Source: CAMAVH01 sp964628235
Lineage (GTDB): Bacteria; Pseudomonadota; Alphaproteobacteria; SMXQ01
Assembly: GCA_964628235.1 (NCBI GenBank)
Contig: CAZVLU010000048.1
Location: forward strand, 1-25,214
DNA length: 25,214 nucleotides
Direction of reading: 5' to 3'
Under the pieces are notes generated by a model. That model saw only the letters and a program-made list of their open reading frames with translations. It made no database searches and was not told the origin of the DNA. The translations under genes were made by a program, and so were the position numbers. Positions 14,487 through 22,529 of the stretch are shown here, piece after piece (the stretch's first letter is position 1; each line of letters begins with the position of its first letter).

Positions 14487-15300
14487 TGTGTTGATCAACG
14501 GCGCGCCGGGCGACGCCATCGCAATGATGGATCGGGGCTTGGCCTATGGCGATGGCGTGTTCCGCACCATGGCCGTGCGTGGCGGCAAGGTCGAATTCTG
14601 GACGCAGCATATGGCCAAGCTCGCCGCCGATTGCGCGCGGCTCGGCTTCACGGCTCCCGATGAGCCCGCGCTCGCCGCCGAAGCGCGACACGTCTTGGCG
14701 GACGCCGATCGCGCAGTGCTGAAGATCATCGTCACGCGCGGCGTCGGCGGACGCGGCTATAAGCCGCCCGATGCGCCGCAGCCGACACGCATCGTGCTGC
14801 GCGCCGCCTGGCCGGCCTATGAGCCGGAACTGGCCACGGCCGGCGTTGTCGTGCGGCTGTGCGAGACGCGGCTGGGTCTGCAGCCGAAATTGGCCGGCGC
14901 GAAGCATCTCAATCGGCTCGAGCAAGTCTTGGCGCGCAACGAATGGTCCGATCCTGCCATCCACGAGGGCTTGATGCAGGACAGCGAAGGCCGCGTCGTC
15001 GAAGGCGTCATGAGCAATCTCTTCGTGGTGAAGCACGGCGAAGTGACGACGCCCGATCTTTCGCGCTGCGGCGTCGCCGGCGTCACGCGCGGTCTGTTGC
15101 TCGAATCGGCGCGTATCGCTGACATCTCGCTGGAAAAAGTCTATGCGGCCGATGAACTGTTCCTGACCAACAGCTTGATCGGTCTCTGGCCGGTGCGGCA
15201 ATTCGACGGCCAGGCTTATGCGGTGGGGCCGATAACGCGGCGTTGGGGCGAGGCGCTGGCCAAATTGCGCGGCGAGAGCCTTGGAGACTTCCCCGCTTAA
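14479..15300 (+). CDS. pabC: Aminodeoxychorismate lyase (class IV PLP enzyme)
   Basis: PLP enzyme that eliminates pyruvate from 4-amino-4-deoxychorismate to yield p-aminobenzoate. 273 residues, the usual length. DRGLAYGDGVFRTMAV (18-33) is the class IV N-terminal signature; K142 in AKHLNRLEQVLAR is the Schiff-base lysine, with EGVMSNLFVV (near residue 175) and the C-terminal ELFLTNSLIGLWPV segment typical of PabC rather than branched-chain transaminase. It overlaps pabB by 8 nt (translational coupling). Its TAA stop overlaps the stop of ccmI on the opposite strand, leaving no room for a terminator between the two units. D-amino acid transaminase is the main alternative, disfavoured by the NRLEQ motif and pabB linkage. 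Confidence 0.9.
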   Translation: MTDVLINGAPGDAIAMMDRGLAYGDGVFRTMAVRGGKVEFWTQHMAKLAADCARLGFTAPDEPALAAEARHVLADADRAVLKIIVTRGVGGRGYKPPDAPQPTRIVLRAAWPAYEPELATAGVVVRLCETRLGLQPKLAGAKHLNRLEQVLARNEWSDPAIHEGLMQDSEGRVVEGVMSNLFVVKHGEVTTPDLSRCGVAGVTRGLLLESARIADISLEKVYAADELFLTNSLIGLWPVRQFDGQAYAVGPITRRWGEALAKLRGESLGDFPA

Positions 15301-16184
15301 GGCTGCGCCGCCGGCGCGCGCATGCCTTCGATCTCGGCGATTCGTTGCTTGAGGCTGGCGAGCCACGGCGGCATCTCGCCGCCTTGCTCTTGGGTCTCGG
15401 CGATCAGCGCTTTCCAATCGGCGACCGCCGCTTTCGGATCGCCGTCTTGCATCTTGGCGAAGGCGAGGAAATAGCGCGCCCGGGCGTTGCGTGCGTCGTA
15501 GGTCAGCGCCTTGCCGAAGGCAGCGCGCGCTTGCGGCGTGATGTCGCCGCCCGCCGCCTGCATCAACAATTCGCCGAAGGCGGCGCTGGCTTCGGCGGCC
15601 TCGCCCGCCAGATCGTCTTCTTGGTCGAACAGGTCGCTGGCCTTGGCCTGCGCTGCGATCGCATCGTCGGTGCGGCCGAGCCGGGCGTAGGCGCGCGCCA
15701 GCAAGAGCCAGCCGCGCAAGTCGTCGGGGTTCTCAGTGAGGCGCGCCTCGACTTGGCCGATCAAGCCGGCGACTTCGGCTTCGCGCGCCTCCGCTTCGGC
15801 AGCGCGTTCGGCGAAGCTCATCTGCGGCAATCCGGGCGCGCCCTGGTCGAGATAGATCAAGGCGGCGATGGGGGCGAGGACCAGCGCGAGGGTCGTCGTC
15901 CAGCGCCAAGCGGCGGCGCGCGGCAGGGCGTTGCTGGGGGCTGCGGCATTTTGCGCATCTGCGGCAAGCAGACGGCGCTCGATCTCGAGCCGCGCCGACC
16001 GCGCCGCTTCGCCGTCGATCGTCCCGCGCGCGACGTCGCGCTCGATTTCGCGCAACTGGTCCTTGTAAACGAGGATGTCGTAATCGGCGCGCCGCGCCTC
16101 ATCCGCGCGGCCGCGAAACAGCGGCCAAGCGAGAACGGCGATGGCGAGCGCCGTGAGCGCCGCGAGGATCAGCGCGAGGATCAT
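15297..16184 (-). CDS. ccmI: Cytochrome c maturation protein CcmI (CycH)
   Basis: Membrane-bound apocytochrome chaperone in the haem ligation module with CcmF and CcmH. 295 residues: TM1 at 2-22, a cytoplasmic heptad-like segment (YKDQLREIERDVARGTIDG, residues 41-59), TM2 near 93-111, then a periplasmic tetratricopeptide-like domain (ENPDDLRGWLLLARAYARLGRTDDAI from about residue 150, and DARNARARYFLAFAKMQDGDPKAAV) that binds apocytochrome c. Length is somewhat short but complete. Starts within a 4-nt overlap with ccmH, and is the last gene of the minus-strand ccm operon; its stop overlaps that of convergent pabC. Confidence 0.92.
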   Translation of the reverse strand: MILALILAALTALAIAVLAWPLFRGRADEARRADYDILVYKDQLREIERDVARGTIDGEAARSARLEIERRLLAADAQNAAAPSNALPRAAAWRWTTTLALVLAPIAALIYLDQGAPGLPQMSFAERAAEAEAREAEVAGLIGQVEARLTENPDDLRGWLLLARAYARLGRTDDAIAAQAKASDLFDQEDDLAGEAAEASAAFGELLMQAAGGDITPQARAAFGKALTYDARNARARYFLAFAKMQDGDPKAAVADWKALIAETQEQGGEMPPWLASLKQRIAEIEGMRAPAAQP

Positions 16185-16651
16185 GTCTCCGTATCCTTGA
16201 GAAGCGCCGCCAGCCGCGCCCGTTCGGCGTCGGTCAAGCTCTCAGGCCGCGCTTCGGCTGCAGCTTTGCGCCGGCGCAAGGCGACGACGATGCCGCCCGC
16301 GCCGATCACCAGCAGGGCGGCGGGGCCGAACCAGAGCGCCCAGGTCGCGGGATTGACCGGCGGCTTGAGCAGCACGAAATCGCCGTAACGCGCCGTGATG
16401 AAGGCGATGGCTTGAGCGTTGCTGTCGCCCGCCGTCAAGCGCTCGCGCAGGATGAGGCGCAGATCGCGCGCCAGCGGCGCGTCGGAATCGTCGATCGACT
16501 GGTTCTGGCAGACCAGGCAGCGCAGGCCCTTGCTGAGATCGCGGGCGCGCGATTCGAGGGCCGGATCGGCCAGCGCCTCGTCAGGCTGATAAGCGAAGGC
16601 CGGCGCGGCCAATGCGCCGAGCATCACAAGGGCGGCGGCCAGCGCCTTCAT
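16181..16651 (-). CDS. ccmH: Cytochrome c maturation protein CcmH (CycL)
   Basis: Periplasm-facing thiol oxidoreductase that reduces the CXXCH motif of apocytochromes before haem ligation. 156 residues: signal/anchor at 1-20 (cleavage near AFAY), then the defining LRCLVCQNQS motif with C45 and C48, an RDLR..LRERLTAG helix, and a C-terminal TM (residues about 106-126) followed by a charged cytoplasmic tail. It overlaps both neighbours, ccmG and ccmI, by 4 nt, so translation of the three is likely coupled. Short CcmH of this size with a separate CcmI is the alphaproteobacterial arrangement, unlike the fused E. coli protein. Confidence 0.94.
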   Translation of the reverse strand: MKALAAALVMLGALAAPAFAYQPDEALADPALESRARDLSKGLRCLVCQNQSIDDSDAPLARDLRLILRERLTAGDSNAQAIAFITARYGDFVLLKPPVNPATWALWFGPAALLVIGAGGIVVALRRRKAAAEARPESLTDAERARLAALLKDTET

Positions 16652-17196
16652 GGCTGCAGCTTTCGGATCGCCGGCAGGATTTTCGTCGCGACGTCATGGG
16701 CGTCCATCGGGCCGACATGCTTATAGCGGATGCGGCCTTGGGCATCGACGATGAAGCTCTCGGGCACGCCGTAAACGCCCCAATCGATCGAGACGCGGCC
16801 GGTGTCGTCGCGGCCGATCTTGGCGAAGGGATCGCCGAGGTCTTTCAGCCAAGCGGCGGCGTCTTCGGGCTTGTCCTTGTAGTTGATGCCGACGATGCGC
16901 ACGCCTTGGGCCGCGAGCTGCATCAGGAAGGGATGCTCGGCGCGGCAGGGCAGGCACCAGGAGGCGAAGACATTGACGATGGTGACTTGGCCCTTCAAAT
17001 CCTCATTGGTCAGGCCGCCGTCATTGCGGCTTGGCAGCGGCTTGAGCGCGAAGACCGGCGCCTCCTTGTCGATCAAGGGCGACGGAACGATGTCGGGCCG
17101 CAGATAGAGCCCGACGCCGAAGGCCGCCGCAAGAACCGCGAAGGCGATGACCGGGATGAGGAAGACGATCTGATAGCGGCGTAGGCGGAATATCAT
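16648..17196 (-). CDS. ccmG: Thiol:disulfide interchange protein CcmG (DsbE/CycY)
   Basis: Membrane-anchored periplasmic thioredoxin-like protein that keeps CcmH or apocytochrome cysteines reduced. 182 residues from the ATG at 17196; TM anchor at 9-31, and the thioredoxin active site WCLPC with C81 and C84 (NVFASWCLPCRAEHPFL), followed by VRIVGINYKDKPEDAAAWL and the cis-proline region YGVPESFIVD. I reject the longer reading frame from 17316 because its extra 40 residues are antisense-like and overlap ccmF; the chosen ATG shares ATGA with the ccmF stop. Length matches the family. Confidence 0.94.
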   Translation of the reverse strand: MIFRLRRYQIVFLIPVIAFAVLAAAFGVGLYLRPDIVPSPLIDKEAPVFALKPLPSRNDGGLTNEDLKGQVTIVNVFASWCLPCRAEHPFLMQLAAQGVRIVGINYKDKPEDAAAWLKDLGDPFAKIGRDDTGRVSIDWGVYGVPESFIVDAQGRIRYKHVGPMDAHDVATKILPAIRKLQP

Positions 17197-19211
17197 GCCT
17201 TCGCTCCTTGCGGCGCGCGTGCCCCAGACCTGGTGGGCGCGCCGATGCGATGGCGGCGGTCGGTCAGCGAGATCAGGCCGCCGAGCGCCATCAGCACGGC
17301 GCCGACCCAAATCCACGGCACCAGCGGGTTGTGATAGACGCGGATGACCCAGCCTTGCGCGCCACTGGCGGTGGCTTGCGTTTCGCTGCCGGCTTGCGGT
17401 TCGGCCGGATCGCCGAGCACGGCATAGAGGTCGGCGAACCAGGTGGTGTGAATCGCCGCTTCGGTGGTGGTGGTTTGCTGCACGCCGAAGAAACGCTTTT
17501 CCGGCGTCAGCGTGGCGATGGCGCGGCCGTTGTAGGTGGCGGTCAGGATGGCGCGGCGCGCGCGGTAGTTCGGCCCGTCATATTCGCCGACCTGTTCGAG
17601 AGTTACGACATAGCCGGCGATTTCGGCGCTGTCGCCCGGTGCCATCACGCCGACCCGCTCGCCTTGCCAGGCGGAGGAGGCCGTGATGCCGGCGACGACG
17701 ATGCCGAGCGCGCCATGCGCGACCGCCGCGCCGATGGCCGAGCGCGGTAGGCCGCCCAAGCGGCGGAGGCTGTCGCCGAACGCGACGCGGAACAATTTGA
17801 TGCGTTCGGCGATATCGACGACCGCGCCGGCGACGAGCCAGCCGGCGATGGCGAGGCCCGCCACAGCCAGCGCCGGGCCGCCCTGCATCGTGAAGGCCAC
17901 GCCGGCGATGACGAGTGCCGCGAGGAAGGCCAGCCTCAAGCGTCCCAAGGCGCCAGCGAGATCGGCGCGCTTCCAGGCCATTAAGGGCGCCACGACCATC
18001 ACCAGAAAAGCCGGCGTCATCAGCGGCAGGAAGGTTGCGTTGAAATAGGGCGCGCCGACCGAGACCTTGGGGCCATTCACCGCGTCGAGCAGCAGCGGAT
18101 AGAGCGTGCCGAGCAGCACCGTGGCGCAGGCGGTGGCGAGCAGCAGGTTGTTGAGCACCAACGCGCCCTCGCGCGAAATCGGCGCGAACAAGCCGCCGGC
18201 TTTCAGGCTCGGCGCGCGGATGGCGTAAAGCGTCAGCGCGCCGCCCGCTGTGATAATGAGAATGCCGAGAATGAACAGGCCGCGCTGCGGATCGCTGGCG
18301 AAGCTATGGACCGAGGTCAGCACGCCCGAGCGCACCAGGAAGGTGCCGATCAGGCTCATGACGAAGGCGAGGATGGCGAGCAGCACCGCCCAACTTTTCA
18401 GCGCGTCACGCTTCTCGACGACGATGGCGGAATGCAAGAGCGCGGTGCCGGCGAGCCAGGGCAGCAGCGAGGCGTTCTCCACCGGGTCCCAGAACCAGAA
18501 GCCGCCCCAGCCCAATTCGTAATAGGCCCACCAGCTTCCCAGCGCGATGCCGACAGTGAGCGCGCACCAGGCGGCGAGCGTCCAAGGCCGCACCCAGCGC
18601 GCCCAAGCGGCATCGACGCGGCCTTCGATCAGCGCGGCGACGGCGAAGGAGAAGGCGACCGAGAAGCCGACATAGCCGAGATAGAGGAAGGGCGGATGGA
18701 ACGCCAAACCAGGGTCTTGCAGCATCGGATTCATGCCGTTGCCGTCGGCGGGCGGCGGAAAAACGCGCAGAAACGGGTTCGACGTGAAAATGATGAAGGC
18801 GAGAAAGGCGGCGCCGATCATGCCCTGCACGGCCAGTACGCGGGCGCGCAAGGAGGGCGGCAAATTGCCGCCCCGCGCCGCCACCAGCGCGCCGAACAGC
18901 GTCAGAATCAATATCCAAAGCAACAAGGAGCCTTCGTGATTGCTCCATACACCGGTGATTTTGTACAATAGCGGCTTAGCCGAATGGGAATTGGCCACCA
19001 CGTTCGACACGGTGAAGTCGGAGACGAGGTAGGCTTGCGTCAGCAGCGCGAAGGCGAGGCCGACGAAGGCGAACTGGCCGAGCGCCGCGCTCGAGCCGAC
19101 GCGCATCAACGACAGGGAGCCGCGCGCCGCGCCGATCAGCGGCAGCACCGACTGCGCCAAGGCGATGACGAGCGCCAAGATCAAGGCGTAATGGGCGATT
19201 TCAGCTATCAT
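17193..19211 (-). CDS. ccmF: Haem lyase CcmF
   Basis: Large polytopic membrane protein that attaches haem from holo-CcmE to apocytochromes, working with CcmH and CcmI. 672 residues, with about 14-15 hydrophobic segments. The WWD periplasmic haem-handling domain is intact (W227, W228, then GGFWFWDPVENASLLPW at about 236-252). Histidines usually used for haem binding are present: H172 (FHPPFLYLGY), H260 (LLHSAIV) and a further one in VRSGVLTSVHSFASDP. ANSHSAKPLLYKITGVWSNHEGS, given in pieces around residues 73-95, is the expected N-terminal signature. It follows ccmE after 21 nt and overlaps ccmG by 4 nt. Confidence 0.96.
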   Translation of the reverse strand: MIAEIAHYALILALVIALAQSVLPLIGAARGSLSLMRVGSSAALGQFAFVGLAFALLTQAYLVSDFTVSNVVANSHSAKPLLYKITGVWSNHEGSLLLWILILTLFGALVAARGGNLPPSLRARVLAVQGMIGAAFLAFIIFTSNPFLRVFPPPADGNGMNPMLQDPGLAFHPPFLYLGYVGFSVAFSFAVAALIEGRVDAAWARWVRPWTLAAWCALTVGIALGSWWAYYELGWGGFWFWDPVENASLLPWLAGTALLHSAIVVEKRDALKSWAVLLAILAFVMSLIGTFLVRSGVLTSVHSFASDPQRGLFILGILIITAGGALTLYAIRAPSLKAGGLFAPISREGALVLNNLLLATACATVLLGTLYPLLLDAVNGPKVSVGAPYFNATFLPLMTPAFLVMVVAPLMAWKRADLAGALGRLRLAFLAALVIAGVAFTMQGGPALAVAGLAIAGWLVAGAVVDIAERIKLFRVAFGDSLRRLGGLPRSAIGAAVAHGALGIVVAGITASSAWQGERVGVMAPGDSAEIAGYVVTLEQVGEYDGPNYRARRAILTATYNGRAIATLTPEKRFFGVQQTTTTEAAIHTTWFADLYAVLGDPAEPQAGSETQATASGAQGWVIRVYHNPLVPWIWVGAVLMALGGLISLTDRRHRIGAPTRSGARAPQGAKA

Positions 19212-19232
19212 GCATGTCTCCAGCGTGGGCGA

Positions 19233-19727
19233 TCATGGGGCGTCGCCCGGATGCGAAGGAGCCGGCTCGCCTTCTTTCCAGCGGCCGGACGTCTTCAAAG
19301 CTTCGGCGACTTCGGGCGGCATGTAAGTTTCGTCATGCTTGGCCAGCACTTCATTGGCGGTGAAGCTGTTGCCGTCTGCTGCCAGTGTGCCTTGCGCCAC
19401 CACGCCCTGCCCTTCGCGGAACAGGTCGGGCAATTGGCCGCGATAGGTCACAGCGATGCTGCGCGCCGTGTCGGTGACGCGAAAGCGCACGTCGAGCCCG
19501 GCGCGCTCGACGCTGCCGGCTTCGACCAGGCCGCCGATGCGGATGCGCCGTCCGTCCGGCGGCGGCTTGGCCGCGAGATCGCTCGGCGAATAGAAGAAGA
19601 CGAGGCTGTCTTGAAAGGCGGTGAGCACCAGCGCCGTCGCGCCGCCGAGCGCCAGCAGCGCGCCGACGGCCATGGCCAGGCGCTTGCGCCGTTTTGCTTT
19701 GGCCGACGATAGCGAGCGCGCGGCCAT
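19233..19727 (-). CDS. ccmE: Haem chaperone CcmE (CycJ)
   Basis: Periplasmic, membrane-anchored chaperone that carries haem covalently from CcmC to CcmF. 164 residues: a basic N-terminus (KAKRRKRLA), a single TM at 17-38, the OB-fold (IRIGGLVEAGSVER...), and the haem-attachment site LAKHDETYMPPE with H131 and Y135. The ATG at 19727 shares one base with the ccmD stop (TGATG). The C-terminal tail after P138 is short and Pro-rich as usual. Confidence 0.95.
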   Translation of the reverse strand: MAARSLSSAKAKRRKRLAMAVGALLALGGATALVLTAFQDSLVFFYSPSDLAAKPPPDGRRIRIGGLVEAGSVERAGLDVRFRVTDTARSIAVTYRGQLPDLFREGQGVVAQGTLAADGNSFTANEVLAKHDETYMPPEVAEALKTSGRWKEGEPAPSHPGDAP

Positions 19728-19927
19728 CAGCCGCCGTCTCCGCGTCCATCTTCGACGGCGAGAGGATCATCCTCGCGCGGTCGGCGGCCGCCTTGCATCT
19801 GCGCCAAGCCGCGTTCGTTCACGCAGACCGCGCGCAACGCGGCGGCCAGCAGGCCGAGCATCACCACAGCGGCGATACCATAGGCCGGCCAGACATAGAC
19901 GCCATATCCGCCAAGATCGAAACTCAT
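19727..19927 (-). CDS. ccmD: Cytochrome c maturation protein CcmD
   Basis: Small single-span protein that helps release holo-CcmE from the CcmABCD complex. 66 residues: a hydrophobic helix at about 11-33 preceded by the typical YGVYVWPAYGI, and a charged cytoplasmic tail that is longer than in many CcmD proteins. It has its own RBS (CAGGAG) and is separated from ccmC by the inserted cytochrome c gene. Identification rests on size, topology, the Y.V.WPAYG pattern and position before ccmE. Confidence 0.88.
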   Translation of the reverse strand: MSFDLGGYGVYVWPAYGIAAVVMLGLLAAALRAVCVNERGLAQMQGGRRPREDDPLAVEDGRGDGG

Positions 19928-19964
19928 GCTGCACTCCTGCGCGGCACTTGCCGCGCGCGGCGAA

Positions 19965-20345
19965 TTACTTCGCCGATTCCTGCTTGATGTAGGCGATGAC
20001 GTTCTCGACGTCTTCCGGCTTTTTCAAACCGGCATAGACCATGCGGTTGCCGGGAATGAAGCCCTTGGGATCGGCGAGATATTTTTTGATGTTGTCTTCG
20101 GTCCAGGTGACGCCGCTTTTCTGCATCGCCGGCGAATAGGTCTTGAAGGTCTCGACGCTCGCCGCCTTGCGGCCGATGACGCCTTTGAGCGACGGGCCGA
20201 GACCGTTCTTGCCGGCCTCCAGGCTGTGGCAGGCGCGGCATTGCGCGTAGGTCTTCTGGCCGGCGGCAGCGTCTTGCGCGCGGGCAGCGCCGCTCGCGGC
20301 GAGAACGGCGAAGCCTGTCATCAGCATGAGGGACGGGATTTTCAT
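19965..20345 (-). CDS. Class I c-type cytochrome (small, periplasmic; cytochrome c2/c-552 type)
   Basis: Soluble electron carrier of 126 residues and a likely client of the surrounding maturation system. Signal peptide at 1-23 (cleavage near ARAQ), one haem site C36-RA-C39-H40, GLGPSLKGVIGRKAAS (48-63), and M102 in IPGNRMVYAGL as the sixth haem ligand, followed by the C-terminal helix VENVIAYIKQ. It lies between ccmC and ccmD with its own RBS (AGGAGAG) and gaps of 28 and 37 nt. A cytochrome gene inside ccmCD is unusual; see findings. It could serve as donor to a cytochrome oxidase or a dehydrogenase; the partner cannot be read from the sequence. Confidence 0.93.
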   Translation of the reverse strand: MKIPSLMLMTGFAVLAASGAARAQDAAAGQKTYAQCRACHSLEAGKNGLGPSLKGVIGRKAASVETFKTYSPAMQKSGVTWTEDNIKKYLADPKGFIPGNRMVYAGLKKPEDVENVIAYIKQESAK

Positions 20346-20373
20346 GACTCTCTCCTGGGGCTCTCTCGAAAGA

Positions 20374-21102
20374 TCAGACGCCGCCTTCGGCGGCGAGCAA
20401 CTGGTGCGCGCGCAATTTGCGGCGCGCCAGTTCGGCGCGCGCGCGCAAGATCAGCAGGCACAGGAAATAGCCTAGAAAAGCCCCGGCCATCAGTAACAGA
20501 GGCGTGAGCATGGCGGGGTCGATGGCGGAACCGCCGATGCGCGACACGCTCGCCGGCTGATGCAGCGTGCTCCACCAATCGACGGAGAATTTCACCACCG
20601 GAAGATTCACCACGCCGACCAGCGCCAGCACCGCCGCCGCGCGCGCGCCGCGCGTGGCGTCGTCGAAAGCGTGCGTCAGCGCCATATGACCGAGATAGAA
20701 GAAGAACAGCACCAGCACCGAGGTGAGGCGCGCGTCGCCCCAGGCCCACCAGGTGCCCCAAGTCGGCTTGCCCCACAGCGAACCAGTGGCGAGCGCGATC
20801 AGCGTGAAGCCGGCGCCGATCGGGGCGGCGGCTTTCGCCAGGACGTCGGCGAGCGGATGTTTCCACACCAGCAGCATCAGCGCGAAGACGGCGAGCGACG
20901 CATAGGTCATCAGCGCCATCCAGGCGGCGGGCACATGGATGTACATGATGCGCACGCTGTCGCCCTGTTGATAGTCGGGCGGCGAGGCGAAGAAGGCGTA
21001 ATAGAGGCCGCTGGCGAACAGGCAGAGCGTGACGATGGCGAGCCACGGCAGCAGGGCGTTGGCGATGCGCAGGAAGCGGGCGGGATTGGCGAGGAACTGC
21101 AT
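20374..21102 (-). CDS. ccmC: Haem delivery protein CcmC
   Basis: Membrane protein that presents haem to CcmE. 242 residues with six hydrophobic segments. Haem-ligand histidines H56 (MYIHVPAAW) and H181 (WWSTLHQPASV) are present. The tryptophan-rich WWD segment reads WGKPTWGTWWAWGDARLTS (residues 110-128), which has Gly122 between the Trp and Asp, compared with WVWDARLTS in the members I know. The DNA codon for this residue is at 20737-20739. The C-terminus is longer and more basic than that of E. coli. It starts 4 nt after the ccmB stop. Confidence 0.95.
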   Translation of the reverse strand: MQFLANPARFLRIANALLPWLAIVTLCLFASGLYYAFFASPPDYQQGDSVRIMYIHVPAAWMALMTYASLAVFALMLLVWKHPLADVLAKAAAPIGAGFTLIALATGSLWGKPTWGTWWAWGDARLTSVLVLFFFYLGHMALTHAFDDATRGARAAAVLALVGVVNLPVVKFSVDWWSTLHQPASVSRIGGSAIDPAMLTPLLLMAGAFLGYFLCLLILRARAELARRKLRAHQLLAAEGGV

Positions 21103-21106
21103 GACT

Positions 21107-21772
21107 CTATTCTAGCGCCAGTTTGAGCGCGGCGGCGCCGGCGATCGGCGTCAACACCAAGCTGCCGATCAGCAGCCCGGCAAGAACTTGTAAATGGGCG
21201 TCGTAAGGCGCGCCGGCAAGGGCGGCATCGACGGCGCCGGCGCCGAAAATCAGCACCGGCATTTGCAGCGGCAGGGCGACGAGCGCCAACAAGAGGCCGC
21301 CGCGCCGCGCGCCCGTCGCGAGCGCCGCCGCCACGGTGCCGATCAGCACCAGGGTCGGCGTGCCCAGCGCCAGCGCGGCGAGCAGCGCGGTCAGGCCGGC
21401 GAAGTCCATGTTGAGCAGCAGGGCCACCAGCGGGGCCACGATCAGCAGCGGCAGGCCGGCGGTCAGCCAATGGGCGGCGGCTTTGGCCAGCACGAGGCTC
21501 ATCAAATCGTGGGAGCTGAGCGCCAAACGGTCGAGCGCGCCGTCTTCGGCATCGGCCAGGAACAGCCGTTCGAGCGGCAACAAGGTCGCGAGCAACGCGA
21601 CGGCCCACAGCACGCCGGGCGCGATGCGCGCGAGAGTCTGTTGATCGGCGCCGACGCCGAAAGGAAACAGGCATGCGGCGACGACGAAAAAGGCGAGCGC
21701 CACGCCGGCATCGGCGGGGCGACGGAGCGCCAAGCGCAGATCGCGCGCGAGCAGAAGGGAAAAGCCGCTCAT
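21107..21772 (-). CDS. ccmB: Haem exporter/ABC permease CcmB
   Basis: Membrane subunit of the CcmAB ABC complex that, using ATP, releases holo-CcmE from CcmCD. 221 residues, six hydrophobic segments. Family marks: LLARDLRLALRRPADAG at the N-terminus, FPFGVGADQQTLARIAPGVLWAVALLA (pieces at about 36-63) and LERLFLADAEDGALDRLAL (67-85). It follows ccmA after 14 nt. All matches are as expected for the family and length is normal. Confidence 0.95.
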   Translation of the reverse strand: MSGFSLLLARDLRLALRRPADAGVALAFFVVAACLFPFGVGADQQTLARIAPGVLWAVALLATLLPLERLFLADAEDGALDRLALSSHDLMSLVLAKAAAHWLTAGLPLLIVAPLVALLLNMDFAGLTALLAALALGTPTLVLIGTVAAALATGARRGGLLLALVALPLQMPVLIFGAGAVDAALAGAPYDAHLQVLAGLLIGSLVLTPIAGAAALKLALE

Positions 21773-21786
21773 CTAGGCCATGCCCA

Positions 21787-22476
21787 TCACGCGACGTCGT
21801 CGAGCAAGCGGCCGCGTTGCGCGGCATCGGCGCGACGGCGCGCGAAGACGTCGAGATCGAGCGTGACGGCATCGGGCCACTCAAGCGCCTGATGGGTCGC
21901 GGCGACCACCATGCCGCCCTGGGCGCGGTGCAGCGCGATGCGGTCCTGCAGCAATTTGGCGGCGGTGGCGTCGAGCGTGCTGGTGGGTTCGTCGAGCAGC
22001 CACAAGCTGGCGCTGTCGTCGAAGGCGATGCGCGCCAACGCCAGGCGGCGGCGCTGGCCGGCCGACAGCACGCGGCAGGGCAGATCGGCGAGCGGCGTGA
22101 GGCCGGCCCAGGAGAGGCCTTCGGCGGCGCGCGCGGTAGCGGATGATTTGGTCAGATGCGGCGCGCGATAGCGCAGCCAGAAGATCAGGTCTTCGCGCGG
22201 CGTGAGGGCCGCTTTCACGCCGTCCAGATGGCCGAGATAGGCGGTGCGGGCGAAGTGGACATGGGGTTCGCGCGTCAGATCCTCGCGGTCCCACCACAAG
22301 CGGCCGGCGGCCGGTGGCAAGAGGCCCGCCAGCAGGCGCAACAGGCTCGATTTGCCGCTGCCGTTGGCGCCGGTGAGCAGCAGCGCGCCGCCCGAGGCGA
22401 GCGCGAAGTCGAGGCCGGCGAAGACGGGACGCTCGCCGCGCAAACAGGCCAAAGATTCGCCAATGAAGTCGCTCAC
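21787..22476 (-). CDS. ccmA: Cytochrome c biogenesis ATP-binding protein CcmA
   Basis: ATPase of the CcmAB complex. With a GTG start at 22476 it is 229 residues, the usual length. Walker A GANGSGKS (36-43), signature LSAGQRRRLALAR, Walker B LWLLDEPTS and the switch histidine region VVAATHQALEW are present. A longer frame to an ATG at 22536 would add 20 residues of low-complexity sequence (GPQGRPALACPPWHG), so I prefer the GTG; no strong Shine-Dalgarno is visible for it. A 6-bp hairpin CTTGGC/GCCAAG (22480-22485, 22494-22499) ends 3 nt before the GTG and may influence initiation. First gene of the ccm operon, downstream of the C-rich RNA element. Confidence 0.9.
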   Translation of the reverse strand: MSDFIGESLACLRGERPVFAGLDFALASGGALLLTGANGSGKSSLLRLLAGLLPPAAGRLWWDREDLTREPHVHFARTAYLGHLDGVKAALTPREDLIFWLRYRAPHLTKSSATARAAEGLSWAGLTPLADLPCRVLSAGQRRRLALARIAFDDSASLWLLDEPTSTLDATAAKLLQDRIALHRAQGGMVVAATHQALEWPDAVTLDLDVFARRRADAAQRGRLLDDVA

Positions 22477-22479
22477 GGG

Positions 22480-22499
22480 CTTGGCTGTACCATGCCAAG
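22480..22499 (-). promoter_or_regulatory. Hairpin immediately upstream of the ccmA start
   Basis: CTTGGC (22480-22485), 8-nt loop, GCCAAG (22494-22499), perfect 6 bp, 3 nt before the GTG codon on the minus strand. It occupies the place where a Shine-Dalgarno would be expected and could lower ccmA initiation. A six-C run (minus strand) adjoins it at 22504-22499. Confidence 0.4.
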
Positions 22500-22529
22500 G
22501 GGGGCATGCCAACGCGGGCCGGCCCTGGG

